14,598 bases of DNA. It comes from an uncultured Campylobacter sp. (lineage in GTDB: Bacteria > Campylobacterota > Campylobacteria > Campylobacterales > Campylobacteraceae). The notes below the pieces were generated by a model. It was not told the DNA's origin and did not search any database. It was given only the letters and a program-made list of their open reading frames with translations. The stretch is taken from the NCBI RefSeq assembly GCF_938002845.1, contig NZ_CALKZP010000042.1, forward strand, positions 1 to 14,598, written 5' to 3'. The stretch's first letter is position 1. Each line of letters begins with the position of its first letter. Of this stretch, positions 7,314-13,583 are shown piece after piece. Position numbers and translations under genes: made by a program.

Positions 7314-8098
7314 GCTACTCCTTTAGCATAGTTAAAAAATTTCTCGTAATTCTCGTAAACGCTGCCTGCGCAGATCATCGTAGCGTCCTCGCCTTCGAAT
7401 TTTACAGGGCGTTTGATCCCCATAAATCCGTGCTCAAAGTAGGGCGCGAAGATCAAATTTTTAGTAAAATTTACGGCGATCGAGGGGTTGAGTAAAATTT
7501 TAAACCGCTCGTCTTTGAAAATTTTATACGCTACGACCTCGTTACAAAGAAATTCGATTTTAGAATTTTTTAGCTCTTTAATTTTGGTACTAAGCTCGCG
7601 CAGACCGATCTGCATCGAGGCTAACTCCAAATCTCCGAGTGAAATTCCTATTAAATTTGATAGGAATTTAAAAACTCTAAAATCGTATTTTAAGATAATC
7701 TCATCCGTTCTAAATGTAAGGATTATGAAACGATCATCGTGATTGATGACTTCGCTTAGGGCTTCGTTTTCGGCGTTGAAAATCATACAGTAAATTTCAA
7801 AATCCTCAAGCACCGCTTCTAGCTCGCGAGCATCGTCTATTTTCAACTCATCGTCGAAGCTAAGTCTAGCGCGCCAGTAATCTTGCATCGTCGCAACTGT
7901 GGGGATTCTACCACCGCTTACATGAAGCTGCGTCAAAGCCCCCTCGTCGCTTAAACGCTTAAAATAAATTCGAATGCTAGACGCAGACATCGCTACGCCC
8001 ATACGCTCACCCAGCTCGGAAGATCCGATCGGGGTGTTGCTATCGAGATAGGCGGAAATGATGGATTCCAGGATCATATCACGTTTATTCGTTTTCAC
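7310..8098 (-). CDS. hrcA: Heat-inducible transcription repressor HrcA (GTG start)
   Basis: HrcA represses class I heat-shock genes by binding CIRCE, and in this family its activity depends on chaperonin availability. From GTG 8096-8098 it has 262 residues, close to the length I recall for Campylobacter HrcA. The N-terminus holds the winged-helix domain: RDMILESIISAYLDSNTPIGSSELGE, then SASSIRIYFKRLSDEGAL and HVSGGRIPT. The rest is the inducer-binding/dimerisation region, more diverged. The frame is open to a TTG at 8191, but the longer version would place the promoter and CIRCE inside the coding region, so the GTG is preferred. The ribosome site is weak (a GAAAGAG that lies within CIRCE). 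First gene of hrcA-grpE-dnaK, overlapping grpE by 4 bp and evidently self-regulated. Confidence 0.94.
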   Translation of the reverse strand: MKTNKRDMILESIISAYLDSNTPIGSSELGERMGVAMSASSIRIYFKRLSDEGALTQLHVSGGRIPTVATMQDYWRARLSFDDELKIDDARELEAVLEDFEIYCMIFNAENEALSEVINHDDRFIILTFRTDEIILKYDFRVFKFLSNLIGISLGDLELASMQIGLRELSTKIKELKNSKIEFLCNEVVAYKIFKDERFKILLNPSIAVNFTKNLIFAPYFEHGFMGIKRPVKFEGEDATMICAGSVYENYEKFFNYAKGVA

Positions 8099-8100
8099 TT

Positions 8101-8127
8101 TTAGCACTCTTTCTATAAGATTGCTAG
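8101..8127 (-). promoter_or_regulatory. CIRCE operator of the hrcA-grpE-dnaK operon
   Basis: TTAGCACTC (8101-8109), a 9-nt spacer, then GATTGCTAG (8119-8127). The consensus is TTAGCACTC-N9-GAGTGCTAA, so the left arm is perfect and the right arm matches 7 of 9 with the exact spacer length. It covers the predicted transcription start and ends two bases before the hrcA GTG, so HrcA bound here would block RNA polymerase. Confidence 0.92.
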
Positions 8128-8128
8128 T

Positions 8129-8158
8129 ATTATACAACATTGAGTGGCGGGATGTCAA
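8129..8158 (-). promoter_or_regulatory. Sigma70 promoter of hrcA-grpE-dnaK
   Basis: Read leftward, TTGACA (8153-8158) and TATAAT (8129-8134) are both perfect consensus hexamers separated by 18 nt. Transcription should start near 8121-8123, inside CIRCE. A consensus -35 is uncommon in campylobacters; such a strong core promoter fits a repressor-controlled operon. Confidence 0.88.
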
Positions 8159-8240
8159 GGTTTTTATATAAATTTTATAAAATTTTAGCAATCGGATCCT
8201 GGGTTTGCTAAATTTTAACTATGATTTTTTTGAGCTGAGT

Positions 8241-8300
8241 GGAATTCTTGGAATTCTTGGAATTCTTGGAATTCTTGGAATTCTTGGAATTCTTGGAATT
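8241..8300. repeat. Perfect 9-bp tandem repeat (GGAATTCTT), six full copies plus a partial
   Basis: Six identical copies of GGAATTCTT run from 8241 to 8294, followed by GGAATT (8295-8300). There are no mismatches, so the array is young or actively homogenised. Each unit contains the palindrome GAATTC. It lies about 80 bp upstream of the hrcA -35 and 380 bp before atpB. Copy number probably varies between strains. Confidence 0.97.
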
Positions 8301-8643
8301 TATCGCGGTGCCATCGCGGTAAATTTTATCGTGCTTTTCGTATCTTTAAACACAAATTTTACCGCCAGCCGGCTTAGAGCTTCGCCGTATGTGCCAGATA
8401 AATTCTATTTTGCAAAAATAGTATTAACAGTATAGCTGCAAATTCCGTAGTTACCAGCTAAAATTTTGTCATTTGCTGAAATGCTGAAAATGTGAAGTTA
8501 AATGCTAAAAAAACGCAAAATTCCCGCATAAATGGCGCGTAAGCTAGACGAAAGTGCTAGGCAAGTAAGCGGTGTGAGAACTCGCAAAGCTCAAAATTTC
8601 ACTCGCTGGCGCAAATTTAAATATACTTTAACGAATAGAAGTG

Positions 8644-8675
8644 TAAAATACGCCTCAAATTTTAACGATCAAGGG
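8644..8675 (+). promoter_or_regulatory. Likely atpB promoter -10 and ribosome binding site
   Basis: TGTAAAATACGC gives a -10-like TAAAAT at 8644-8649, 31 nt before the ATG, and AAGGG (8671-8675) is the ribosome site. The same TGTAAAAT-ACGC arrangement precedes gatB, which supports it as a real promoter type in this genome. No -35 is visible. Confidence 0.5.
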
Positions 8676-8680
8676 TTTTT

Positions 8681-9361
8681 ATGCTAAAAGACATCTTCCT
8701 TTTCGGCGGTTTAATTTCTTACGACCACACTTTTATCTACCTTTTTTACTTCTTTTTGGTCGTCGCTATCATCGTAGCCGTCGCGCTTTGCTCTACTCGC
8801 TCGCTTCAGCTTGTACCACACGGCATGCAAAACATCGCCGAAGCCTACCTAAGCGGCGTACTAACGATCGGTAAGGACGCTATGGGCAGCGAGGAACAAG
8901 CCAAAAAATATCTTCCGCTAATCGCAACATTGGGATTTGTGATATTTTTTAGTAACGTTATCGGCTTGGTGCCGGGCTTTGAGTCGCCGAGCGCGAGTCT
9001 AAATTTAACCCTTTCGCTTACGCTTTGCGTTTGGTTGTATTACCATTTTGAGGGCGTTCGCGAGCACGGCGTGATCAACTACTTAAAGCACTTTATGGGT
9101 CCGGTGAAAATCCTGGCTCCGTTTATGTTCGTCATAGAGATCGTCTCGCATTTTTCGCGCGTCGTATCGCTTTCGTTCCGACTTTTCGGAAACATCAAAG
9201 GCGACGATACCTTCCTGCTCGTTATGCTTACTCTCGCTCCTGCGCTAGTGCCGATGGTGCCGTTTGCGCTGCTTACTTTTATGGCAATTTTGCAGACTTT
9301 TATTTTCATGGTTTTAAGCTACGTTTATCTAGCGGGCGCCGTGATCGTCGATGAGCATTAA
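8681..9361 (+). CDS. atpB: F-type ATP synthase subunit a
   Basis: Subunit a forms the proton half-channels of F0 against the c-ring in the inner membrane. The 226 residues contain several hydrophobic helices. The essential arginine is in SLSFRLFGN (Arg167, the counterpart of E. coli Arg210), followed by the conserved polar helix in LLTFMAILQTFIFMVLSYVYL, the counterpart of the E. coli QAYIF segment. The segment ATLGFVIFFSNVIGLVPGFESPSASLNLTL is also typical. The gene stands apart from the other F0/F1 genes, as usual in campylobacters. Its 3' end overlaps the next small membrane gene by 11 bp. The ATG at 8681 has AAGGG upstream; length agrees with the family. Confidence 0.96.
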   Translation: MLKDIFLFGGLISYDHTFIYLFYFFLVVAIIVAVALCSTRSLQLVPHGMQNIAEAYLSGVLTIGKDAMGSEEQAKKYLPLIATLGFVIFFSNVIGLVPGFESPSASLNLTLSLTLCVWLYYHFEGVREHGVINYLKHFMGPVKILAPFMFVIEIVSHFSRVVSLSFRLFGNIKGDDTFLLVMLTLAPALVPMVPFALLTFMAILQTFIFMVLSYVYLAGAVIVDEH

Positions 9362-9575
9362 TTTTAAGCGAAATTTCTTATACTTCCTCGTAGGTGCGTC
9401 GTTCGGATTGATTTTCGTCGGCGCATTCGTCTTTTTTGCCTATCCGTCATTTTATTTTTTGGGGTTAAAATTCCTCTTCATCTGCACCGCTCCCGGCGTG
9501 ATATGCGTCATCATCACCTGCCTGATGGTCGATATTTTCGATCTGAAAGAAAAGCTCCTTAGCGGCGGCGAGTAG
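9351..9575 (+). CDS. Small membrane protein overlapping atpB, unknown function
   Basis: This 74-residue protein has two hydrophobic segments (about residues 9-31, FLYFLVGASFGLIFVGAFVF, and 36-60, including FLFICTAPGVICVIITCL) and a short charged C-terminal tail (FDLKEKLLSGGE). The ATG at 9351 lies inside the end of atpB in another frame, an 11-bp overlap implying translational coupling. I recall a small membrane protein gene beside atpB in C. jejuni (Cj1203c next to Cj1204c), which supports it as real and conserved. Its coupling to subunit a suggests a role in F0 assembly, by loose analogy with AtpI, but no AtpI motif is visible and the function is unknown. Confidence 0.75.
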   Translation: MSINFKRNFLYFLVGASFGLIFVGAFVFFAYPSFYFLGLKFLFICTAPGVICVIITCLMVDIFDLKEKLLSGGE

Positions 9576-9649
9576 AATCTATCCGATTAAATTTTAAAAT
9601 TTAGCCTCTGCCGCGCGCCGCTGCAAGCGAGTATTAAAGCAAAAAATTG

Positions 9650-9680
9650 TAAAATTACGCGAAATTTTTATTCTAAAAGG
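9650..9680 (+). promoter_or_regulatory. Likely gatB promoter -10 and ribosome binding site
   Basis: TGTAAAATTACGC gives TAAAAT at 9650-9655, 33 nt before the gatB ATG, nearly identical in sequence and spacing to the element before atpB. AAAAGG at 9675-9680 is the ribosome site, 8 nt from the start. Confidence 0.5.
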
Positions 9681-9688
9681 TTAAGTTT

Positions 9689-11110
9689 ATGTTTGAAACC
9701 GTGATCGGCCTGGAGGTACACTGCCAGCTAAATACCAAAACTAAAATTTTCTGCTCCTGCCCCACGAGCTTCGGCGATGAGGCAAATTCACACGTCTGCC
9801 CGACCTGCCTAGCGCTTCCCGGCGCTCTTCCCGTGCTAAACGAGGAGGCGGTTAAAAAAGCCATTAGCTTCGGCACCGCCGTCAATGCGACGATCAATCG
9901 CAAATCGGTATTCGACCGCAAAAACTACTTCTATCCCGACCTTCCTAAGGCGTATCAAATTTCGCAGTGGACGATCCCGATCGTCGAGCATGGCGAGCTT
10001 TTTATAGCCTCGGACGGACAGAGCAAGCGCATCGGCATTACGCGCGCGCACCTAGAGGAAGACGCGGGCAAAAATAATCACGAAAGCTCGCGCAGCCTAG
10101 TTGATCTAAACCGCGCCGGCACGCCGCTTTTGGAGATCGTAAGCGAGCCTGATATGCGCTCTGCCGATGAGGCGGTCGCGTATCTAAAAAAACTCCACAG
10201 CATTTTGCGCTTTTTAAATATCAGCGACGCGAATATGCAGGAGGGCTCGTTTCGCTGTGACGTAAACGTCAGCATTCGTCCGCAAGGCGAGCAAAAGCTC
10301 TACACGCGCGTGGAGATTAAAAATTTAAACTCCTTTAAATTTATCCAAAAGGCGATCGAGTTCGAGATCGAGCGTCAGATCGAAGCGTGGCAGGACAGTA
10401 AATATGAGCAAGATGTCGTGCAAGAAACCCGCCTTTTCGACACTGCTAAGCTTATCACCAAGCCGATGCGTAGCAAGGAGGATAGCGCCGAGTACCGCTA
10501 CTTCCCAGACCCCGACCTGCTAACAGTGATCGTGGATGACGAGATGCTGGCTGCTGCGCAGCAGATCCCCGAGCTGCCGGATCAGAAAAAGGCCCGCTAC
10601 GTCCGCGAGCTGGGCGTTAAAGAAAAGGACGCTGAGATTATAATCTCGACCTACGAAAACGCGCGATTTTTTGAGGATCTGATCGCGGCGGGGCACGAGC
10701 CCAAACTCTGCGTGAGTTGGCTTACCGTCGAGCTTGCAGGCAGGCTCAAAAACGGCGTTACGATCGAGGATTCGCCCGTAGGTAGCGCGAAGATGAGCGA
10801 GCTTTTAAGCGCGATCGAAGGCGGCGCAGTGTCGCAAAAGGCCGCCAAAGAGGTGCTTGATTATCTAATGGAGCACGACGAGGCTGTAAGCTCGGTCATC
10901 GATAAGCTTGGCTTGAGGCAAGTAAGCGACGACGGCGCGATCTTGGAGATCATAGCGCGCGTAATGAGCGAAAACGAGGACAAGGTCGCGGACTATCGCG
11001 GCGGCAAGGACAAGCTATTCGGCTTCTTCGTGGGCCAAGTGATGAAAGAGGGCAAGGGCGCGTTTAACCCCGCGAAGGTAAACCAGCTTTTAAAACAGAA
11101 GCTGGGCTGA
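9689..11110 (+). CDS. gatB: Asp-tRNA(Asn)/Glu-tRNA(Gln) amidotransferase subunit B
   Basis: GatB is the tRNA-binding kinase subunit of GatCAB, which amidates misacylated Glu-tRNA(Gln) or Asp-tRNA(Asn) in the cytosol, supplying Gln-tRNA where no glutaminyl-tRNA synthetase exists. The 473 residues match the family. The N-terminus FETVIGLEVHCQL is the signature start, and the zinc site is complete with cysteines 22, 24, 37 and 40. YFYPDLPKAYQISQ and RAHLEEDAGKN with DLNRAGTPLLEIVSEPD follow. The C-terminal YqeY-like helical tail, which contacts tRNA, ends at KVNQLLKQKLG. gatA and gatC are not adjacent. The next gene is gpsA, as I recall for C. jejuni (gatB Cj1197c, gpsA Cj1196c), though here almost 1 kb separates them. 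No damage seen. Confidence 0.97.
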   Translation: MFETVIGLEVHCQLNTKTKIFCSCPTSFGDEANSHVCPTCLALPGALPVLNEEAVKKAISFGTAVNATINRKSVFDRKNYFYPDLPKAYQISQWTIPIVEHGELFIASDGQSKRIGITRAHLEEDAGKNNHESSRSLVDLNRAGTPLLEIVSEPDMRSADEAVAYLKKLHSILRFLNISDANMQEGSFRCDVNVSIRPQGEQKLYTRVEIKNLNSFKFIQKAIEFEIERQIEAWQDSKYEQDVVQETRLFDTAKLITKPMRSKEDSAEYRYFPDPDLLTVIVDDEMLAAAQQIPELPDQKKARYVRELGVKEKDAEIIISTYENARFFEDLIAAGHEPKLCVSWLTVELAGRLKNGVTIEDSPVGSAKMSELLSAIEGGAVSQKAAKEVLDYLMEHDEAVSSVIDKLGLRQVSDDGAILEIIARVMSENEDKVADYRGGKDKLFGFFVGQVMKEGKGAFNPAKVNQLLKQKLG

Positions 11111-12099
11111 TTTCACAGCTTGCGCGGCGCAAACGGCGAATTAAAGGCGGCGGCGCGAGTGCGATAGATAAAGCCTCTGGGATAAAATTTTAAATCTGCT
11201 CGCAGCGTTTTGCTTCGAGCTAAAGCTTTAACGCGCCAATGACGAAGGCTTTTGCGTGTTATATTTCATTCGGCGCGATCTCGGCGGCTACCCGCTTTCC
11301 TCGCGCACGTTTTGTTCTTTTGAGTTCGTTTTTTCTCGTGCGGGCTGTTTGCATCAAGTGTCGGTCTGCGACGGAGGGGTTTTAAGAAGCGCGTCCGTTA
11401 GGAATTTTACTCACGGCTATCGTCAAAGCGCGGCAAAGCTTGCAGGGAATGCGTAAAATTACTCTGCCTGAGGGAGCAAAAAACGGCAACTCGGGTGCGC
11501 GGATAGGATCGAATACGCAGGGTCGAATTTGAGCGGCGAGTCCATGTGCAGGCTAAATTTAATCAATCGCCGCGTCGGATGCGCGTGCCCCAAACCTTGC
11601 GCCAAACGATAGCGTGGCGAGCGACCGCATATCATTTAGGTTCAAAGCACGCCTTAAGAGATTTAAGCGGATTTAAAAGCGCGATTTGCGATCGGGCGTC
11701 TGAGTAAAATTTTTAAAAATTTGATTTGCTTTGGCGATGCACGAGTGAAATTTAAAACGTATAATGGAGTTTCAAAATCCTCATTCGTTCACTGCCGCGC
11801 CTTTTGTGAAAGTGTTTTTTGACGGAAGAGCAAAACCTTAAAAGTATGAAATTTTAACGAGGTAAATTTTAAAAAAAGTGAAGTTTTGGCTGAGTAAATT
11901 TCAAAAGCGCAAAATTTTAATGAGACGAAATTTTGACGAGATGAAATTTCAAAAAGTGAATTTTAAAGCGTAGCTTCGACTAGCGTTTGCACAGGCTCAT
12001 GTCGGCGCTTTTGGGCTAAATTTTCAAAGAGCGGGAATTTCAATAGAATGAAATTTGAAAAACCGCAAATTTGCGAATAAATTTTTAAAAAGGAACATA
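11111..12099. other. Long gene-free spacer between gatB and gpsA
   Basis: Nearly 1 kb without a credible gene. Short frames at 11256-11456 and 11239-11385 lack a ribosome site and recognisable content. The first 600 bases are GC-moderate, resembling coding composition in places, and could be a decayed gene, but I could not match them to anything. A TATAAT at 11760-11765 might start a transcript. From 11849 on, AAATTT-type words are spaced 14-17 bp apart. No tRNA or obvious terminator for gatB was found. Confidence 0.55.
11849..11963. repeat. Phased AAATTT-type repeats upstream of gpsA
   Basis: AAATTT or close variants (AAGTTT, GAATTT) begin at 11849, 11864, 11881, 11896, 11912, 11928, 11944 and 11958. 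The spacings are 15, 17, 15, 16, 16, 16 and 14 bp. Several units also share a preceding GAG, GAC or GAT-G element, suggesting a decayed tandem repeat of about 15-16 bp rather than isolated AT-rich words. Confidence 0.65.
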
Positions 12100-12990
12100 A
12101 TGAAAATCGCGGTTATCGGCGCGGGCAAATGGGGCAGCGCACTTTTTGACGCGCTTAGCGCAAAAAACGAATGTGTCATCACTTCTCGCACGCCAAGGCA
12201 AATTCCGCATTTTGTAAGCGTGAGCGAGGCTCTGGAGTGCGAAGCGCTCGTTTTCGCGCTAGCGGCACAGCAAACCGCGCAGTGGCTGGATCAAAATTTC
12301 ACCTACAAAAATCAAAAAATTCTAGTCGCTTCCAAGGGCATCGACGCAGCAAGCGGTAGGTTTTTGAACGAAATTTTTGAATCGTATATCGCACGCGGCA
12401 ATCTTGCTTATCTATCAGGTCCGTCGTTTGCCACCGAAGTCATGCAGAAGCTGCCTTGCGCGCTCGTCGTAAGCTCGTGTAACGAAAATCTAGCCGAACT
12501 TTTCGCAAGCGCCTTCCCTGCCTACATCAAGACCTACACGAGTGGCGATATCATCGGCGCAGAGGTGTGTGGCGCTTATAAAAATGTCATTGCCATCGCT
12601 AGCGGTGTTTGCGATGGGCTCGAGCTCGGCAATAACGCTAGAGCGAGCTTGATCGCGCGCGGCATCGTAGAGATCGCGCGCTTCGGCAAGTTTTTCGGCG
12701 CGCGAGACGAGACTTTTTTGGGCTTAAGTGGTGTGGGCGATCTGTTTTTGACCGCCTCGAGCGCGCTATCGCGAAACTACCGCGTGGGGTTAGGACTTGC
12801 GCGCGGCAAAGGGCTCGAAGAAATTCTGCGCGAGTTGGGCGAGGTCGCCGAGGGTGTAGCTACGACCGAAGCGGTCGTAAATATCGCGGTAAAGCACAAG
12901 ATCTACGCTCCGATCGCTACCGAGGTCGCGCAAATTTTGCATGGAAAGGACGTAAGGGCGAGTCTAAAGGATCTGCTGCGCAAAAAATGA
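12100..12990 (+). CDS. gpsA: Glycerol-3-phosphate dehydrogenase [NAD(P)+]
   Basis: GpsA reduces dihydroxyacetone phosphate to sn-glycerol 3-phosphate, the backbone for phospholipids, in the cytosol. From ATG 12100 the protein has 296 residues, the usual length. The dinucleotide-binding fold begins at once with KIAVIGAGKWGSAL; LVASKGIDAASG, LSGPSFATEV and the invariant lysine in GAYKNVIAIASG (Lys161) follow, with NARASLIARG and LSGVGDLFLT in the C-terminal domain. The frame extends upstream to a TTG at 12055, but the GAGKWG fold begins four residues after this ATG and AAAAAGGA (12087-12094) is ideally spaced, so the longer start is rejected. No neighbour is co-transcribed; a promoter was not identified with confidence. 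Confidence 0.96.
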   Translation: MKIAVIGAGKWGSALFDALSAKNECVITSRTPRQIPHFVSVSEALECEALVFALAAQQTAQWLDQNFTYKNQKILVASKGIDAASGRFLNEIFESYIARGNLAYLSGPSFATEVMQKLPCALVVSSCNENLAELFASAFPAYIKTYTSGDIIGAEVCGAYKNVIAIASGVCDGLELGNNARASLIARGIVEIARFGKFFGARDETFLGLSGVGDLFLTASSALSRNYRVGLGLARGKGLEEILRELGEVAEGVATTEAVVNIAVKHKIYAPIATEVAQILHGKDVRASLKDLLRKK

Positions 12991-13241
12991 GCCGTACGAT
13001 GGAATTCTCTCGCTAAATTTTAGTGGCGGATTCGGCTTACATAGGTTTTGATTTAGCCGCTATGCTTGCGGAATTTAATTGCTGGTTTGCGGATTTTAGT
13101 CGGTGTTTGTTTGGATCTGTTTACGTGGCTTTGATTTGAAATTTTGCTTTAAGCTTGAGTGCAAAATTTTAAAGCGAGGTCGTAAAATTTTAAAGCATTT
13201 AATGTGTGTCGCAGGTAGTTTAGAAGCGCTATTGCTTCGTT

Positions 13242-13300
13242 TTGCTTGCAGCCGCCGATGGTCGGCAGTGGAGGGTGGAGCGGACTGCCCGTCTGCGACT
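13242..13300 (+). repeat. Diverged copy of the hairpin element found upstream of uraA
   Basis: It shares TTGCTTGCA (13242-13250) and a 24-nt core (13277-13300) with the element at 13479-13556. The cores match at 18 of 24 positions: GGAGCGGAC, five loop bases, GTCYGYGACT. The 6-bp stem with a 5-nt loop is kept (GCGGAC 13280-13285, GTCTGC 13291-13296, one G-U pair). It has about 24 extra bases between the two conserved blocks and lacks the outer arms. Confidence 0.6.
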
Positions 13301-13478
13301 GGGTATGTCAAAATTTTTGATGTGTCAGATTTAAAAATTAAGGCGTAGTATTTTTTCTTTAGTCGAGGCGGAAATGAGCCGAATGAAGGAGCGCAATCGT
13401 GTGCTTTGGATAGAATTTGCGGCAAAATGAGCCGCAAAGGCGTAAATTTTGAAAATATTCAAGATAGATGATGTGTAG

Positions 13479-13556
13479 TTTTGATAAATTTTTATTGCTT
13501 GCAAAGGAGCGGACTATTTGTCCGTGACTACAGCAAGTAATAAAAATTTATCAAAA
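13479..13556 (+). repeat. 78-bp inverted-repeat element with nested hairpin in the uraA leader
   Basis: Arms of 24 bp (13479-13502 and 13533-13556) pair at 23 positions plus one position that is a G-U wobble in plus-strand RNA. Inside the 30-base interior a second hairpin forms: GCGGAC (13509-13514), loop TATTT, GTCCGT (13520-13525). The element ends 27 nt before the uraA ATG, so if transcribed it would fold into a long rod close to the ribosome site. It could be a leader regulator, an mRNA stabiliser or a MITE-like/REP-like mobile repeat. Confidence 0.85.
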
Positions 13557-13583
13557 ATCCATAGCGAATGGGGAATTAACAAG

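Larger units (their letters stand above)
8159..8680. other. Divergent spacer between the hrcA promoter and atpB
   Basis: About 520 bases lie between the hrcA -35 and the atpB start. The clearest content is the 9-bp tandem array at 8241-8300, followed by a nearby direct repeat of ATCGCGGT (8302-8309 and 8313-8320) and then the atpB promoter region. The remainder is AT-rich with AAATTT words. No convincing gene: a frame through the array (8205-8435) exists only because the 9-bp unit is a multiple of three. Confidence 0.6.
12991..13583. other. Repeat-containing spacer between gpsA and uraA
   Basis: 593 bases without a credible gene. It holds a degenerate hairpin element at 13242-13300, an 8-bp perfect hairpin (TTTGCGGC 13416-13423 with GCCGCAAA 13431-13438, 7-nt loop, no T-run), and the long inverted repeat at 13479-13556. 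Overlapping frames on both strands (13103-13348 plus, 13096-13437 minus) run across the repeats and have no recognisable domains. AAATTT words fill the AT-rich parts. Confidence 0.6.

Noticed and set aside
8099..8191. Extended N-terminus for HrcA from a TTG at 8191
   Set aside because: It would translate the -10 box and CIRCE; the shorter GTG start gives the normal HrcA length and domain start.
8205..8435. 76-residue frame containing a repeated Gly-Ile-Leu tract
   Set aside because: The tract is just the 9-bp array read in frame; the start is TTG with no ribosome site, and the rest has no recognisable features.
11113..11135. Terminator after gatB
   Set aside because: TTGCGC-G-GCGCAA is a palindrome with too small a loop and no T-run, so it does not qualify.
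11256..11456. 66-residue frame in the gatB-gpsA spacer
   Set aside because: No ribosome site, no recognisable domain and no conserved-looking composition; could be part of a decayed gene but unsupported.
12055..12099. Extended N-terminus for GpsA
   Set aside because: The ATG at 12100 has a well-spaced ribosome site and puts the dinucleotide-binding fold at the expected position.
13096..13437. Overlapping frames on both strands (81 and 113 residues) in the gpsA-uraA spacer
   Set aside because: They cross the repeat elements, are basic and low in recognisable structure, and neither has a convincing start signal.
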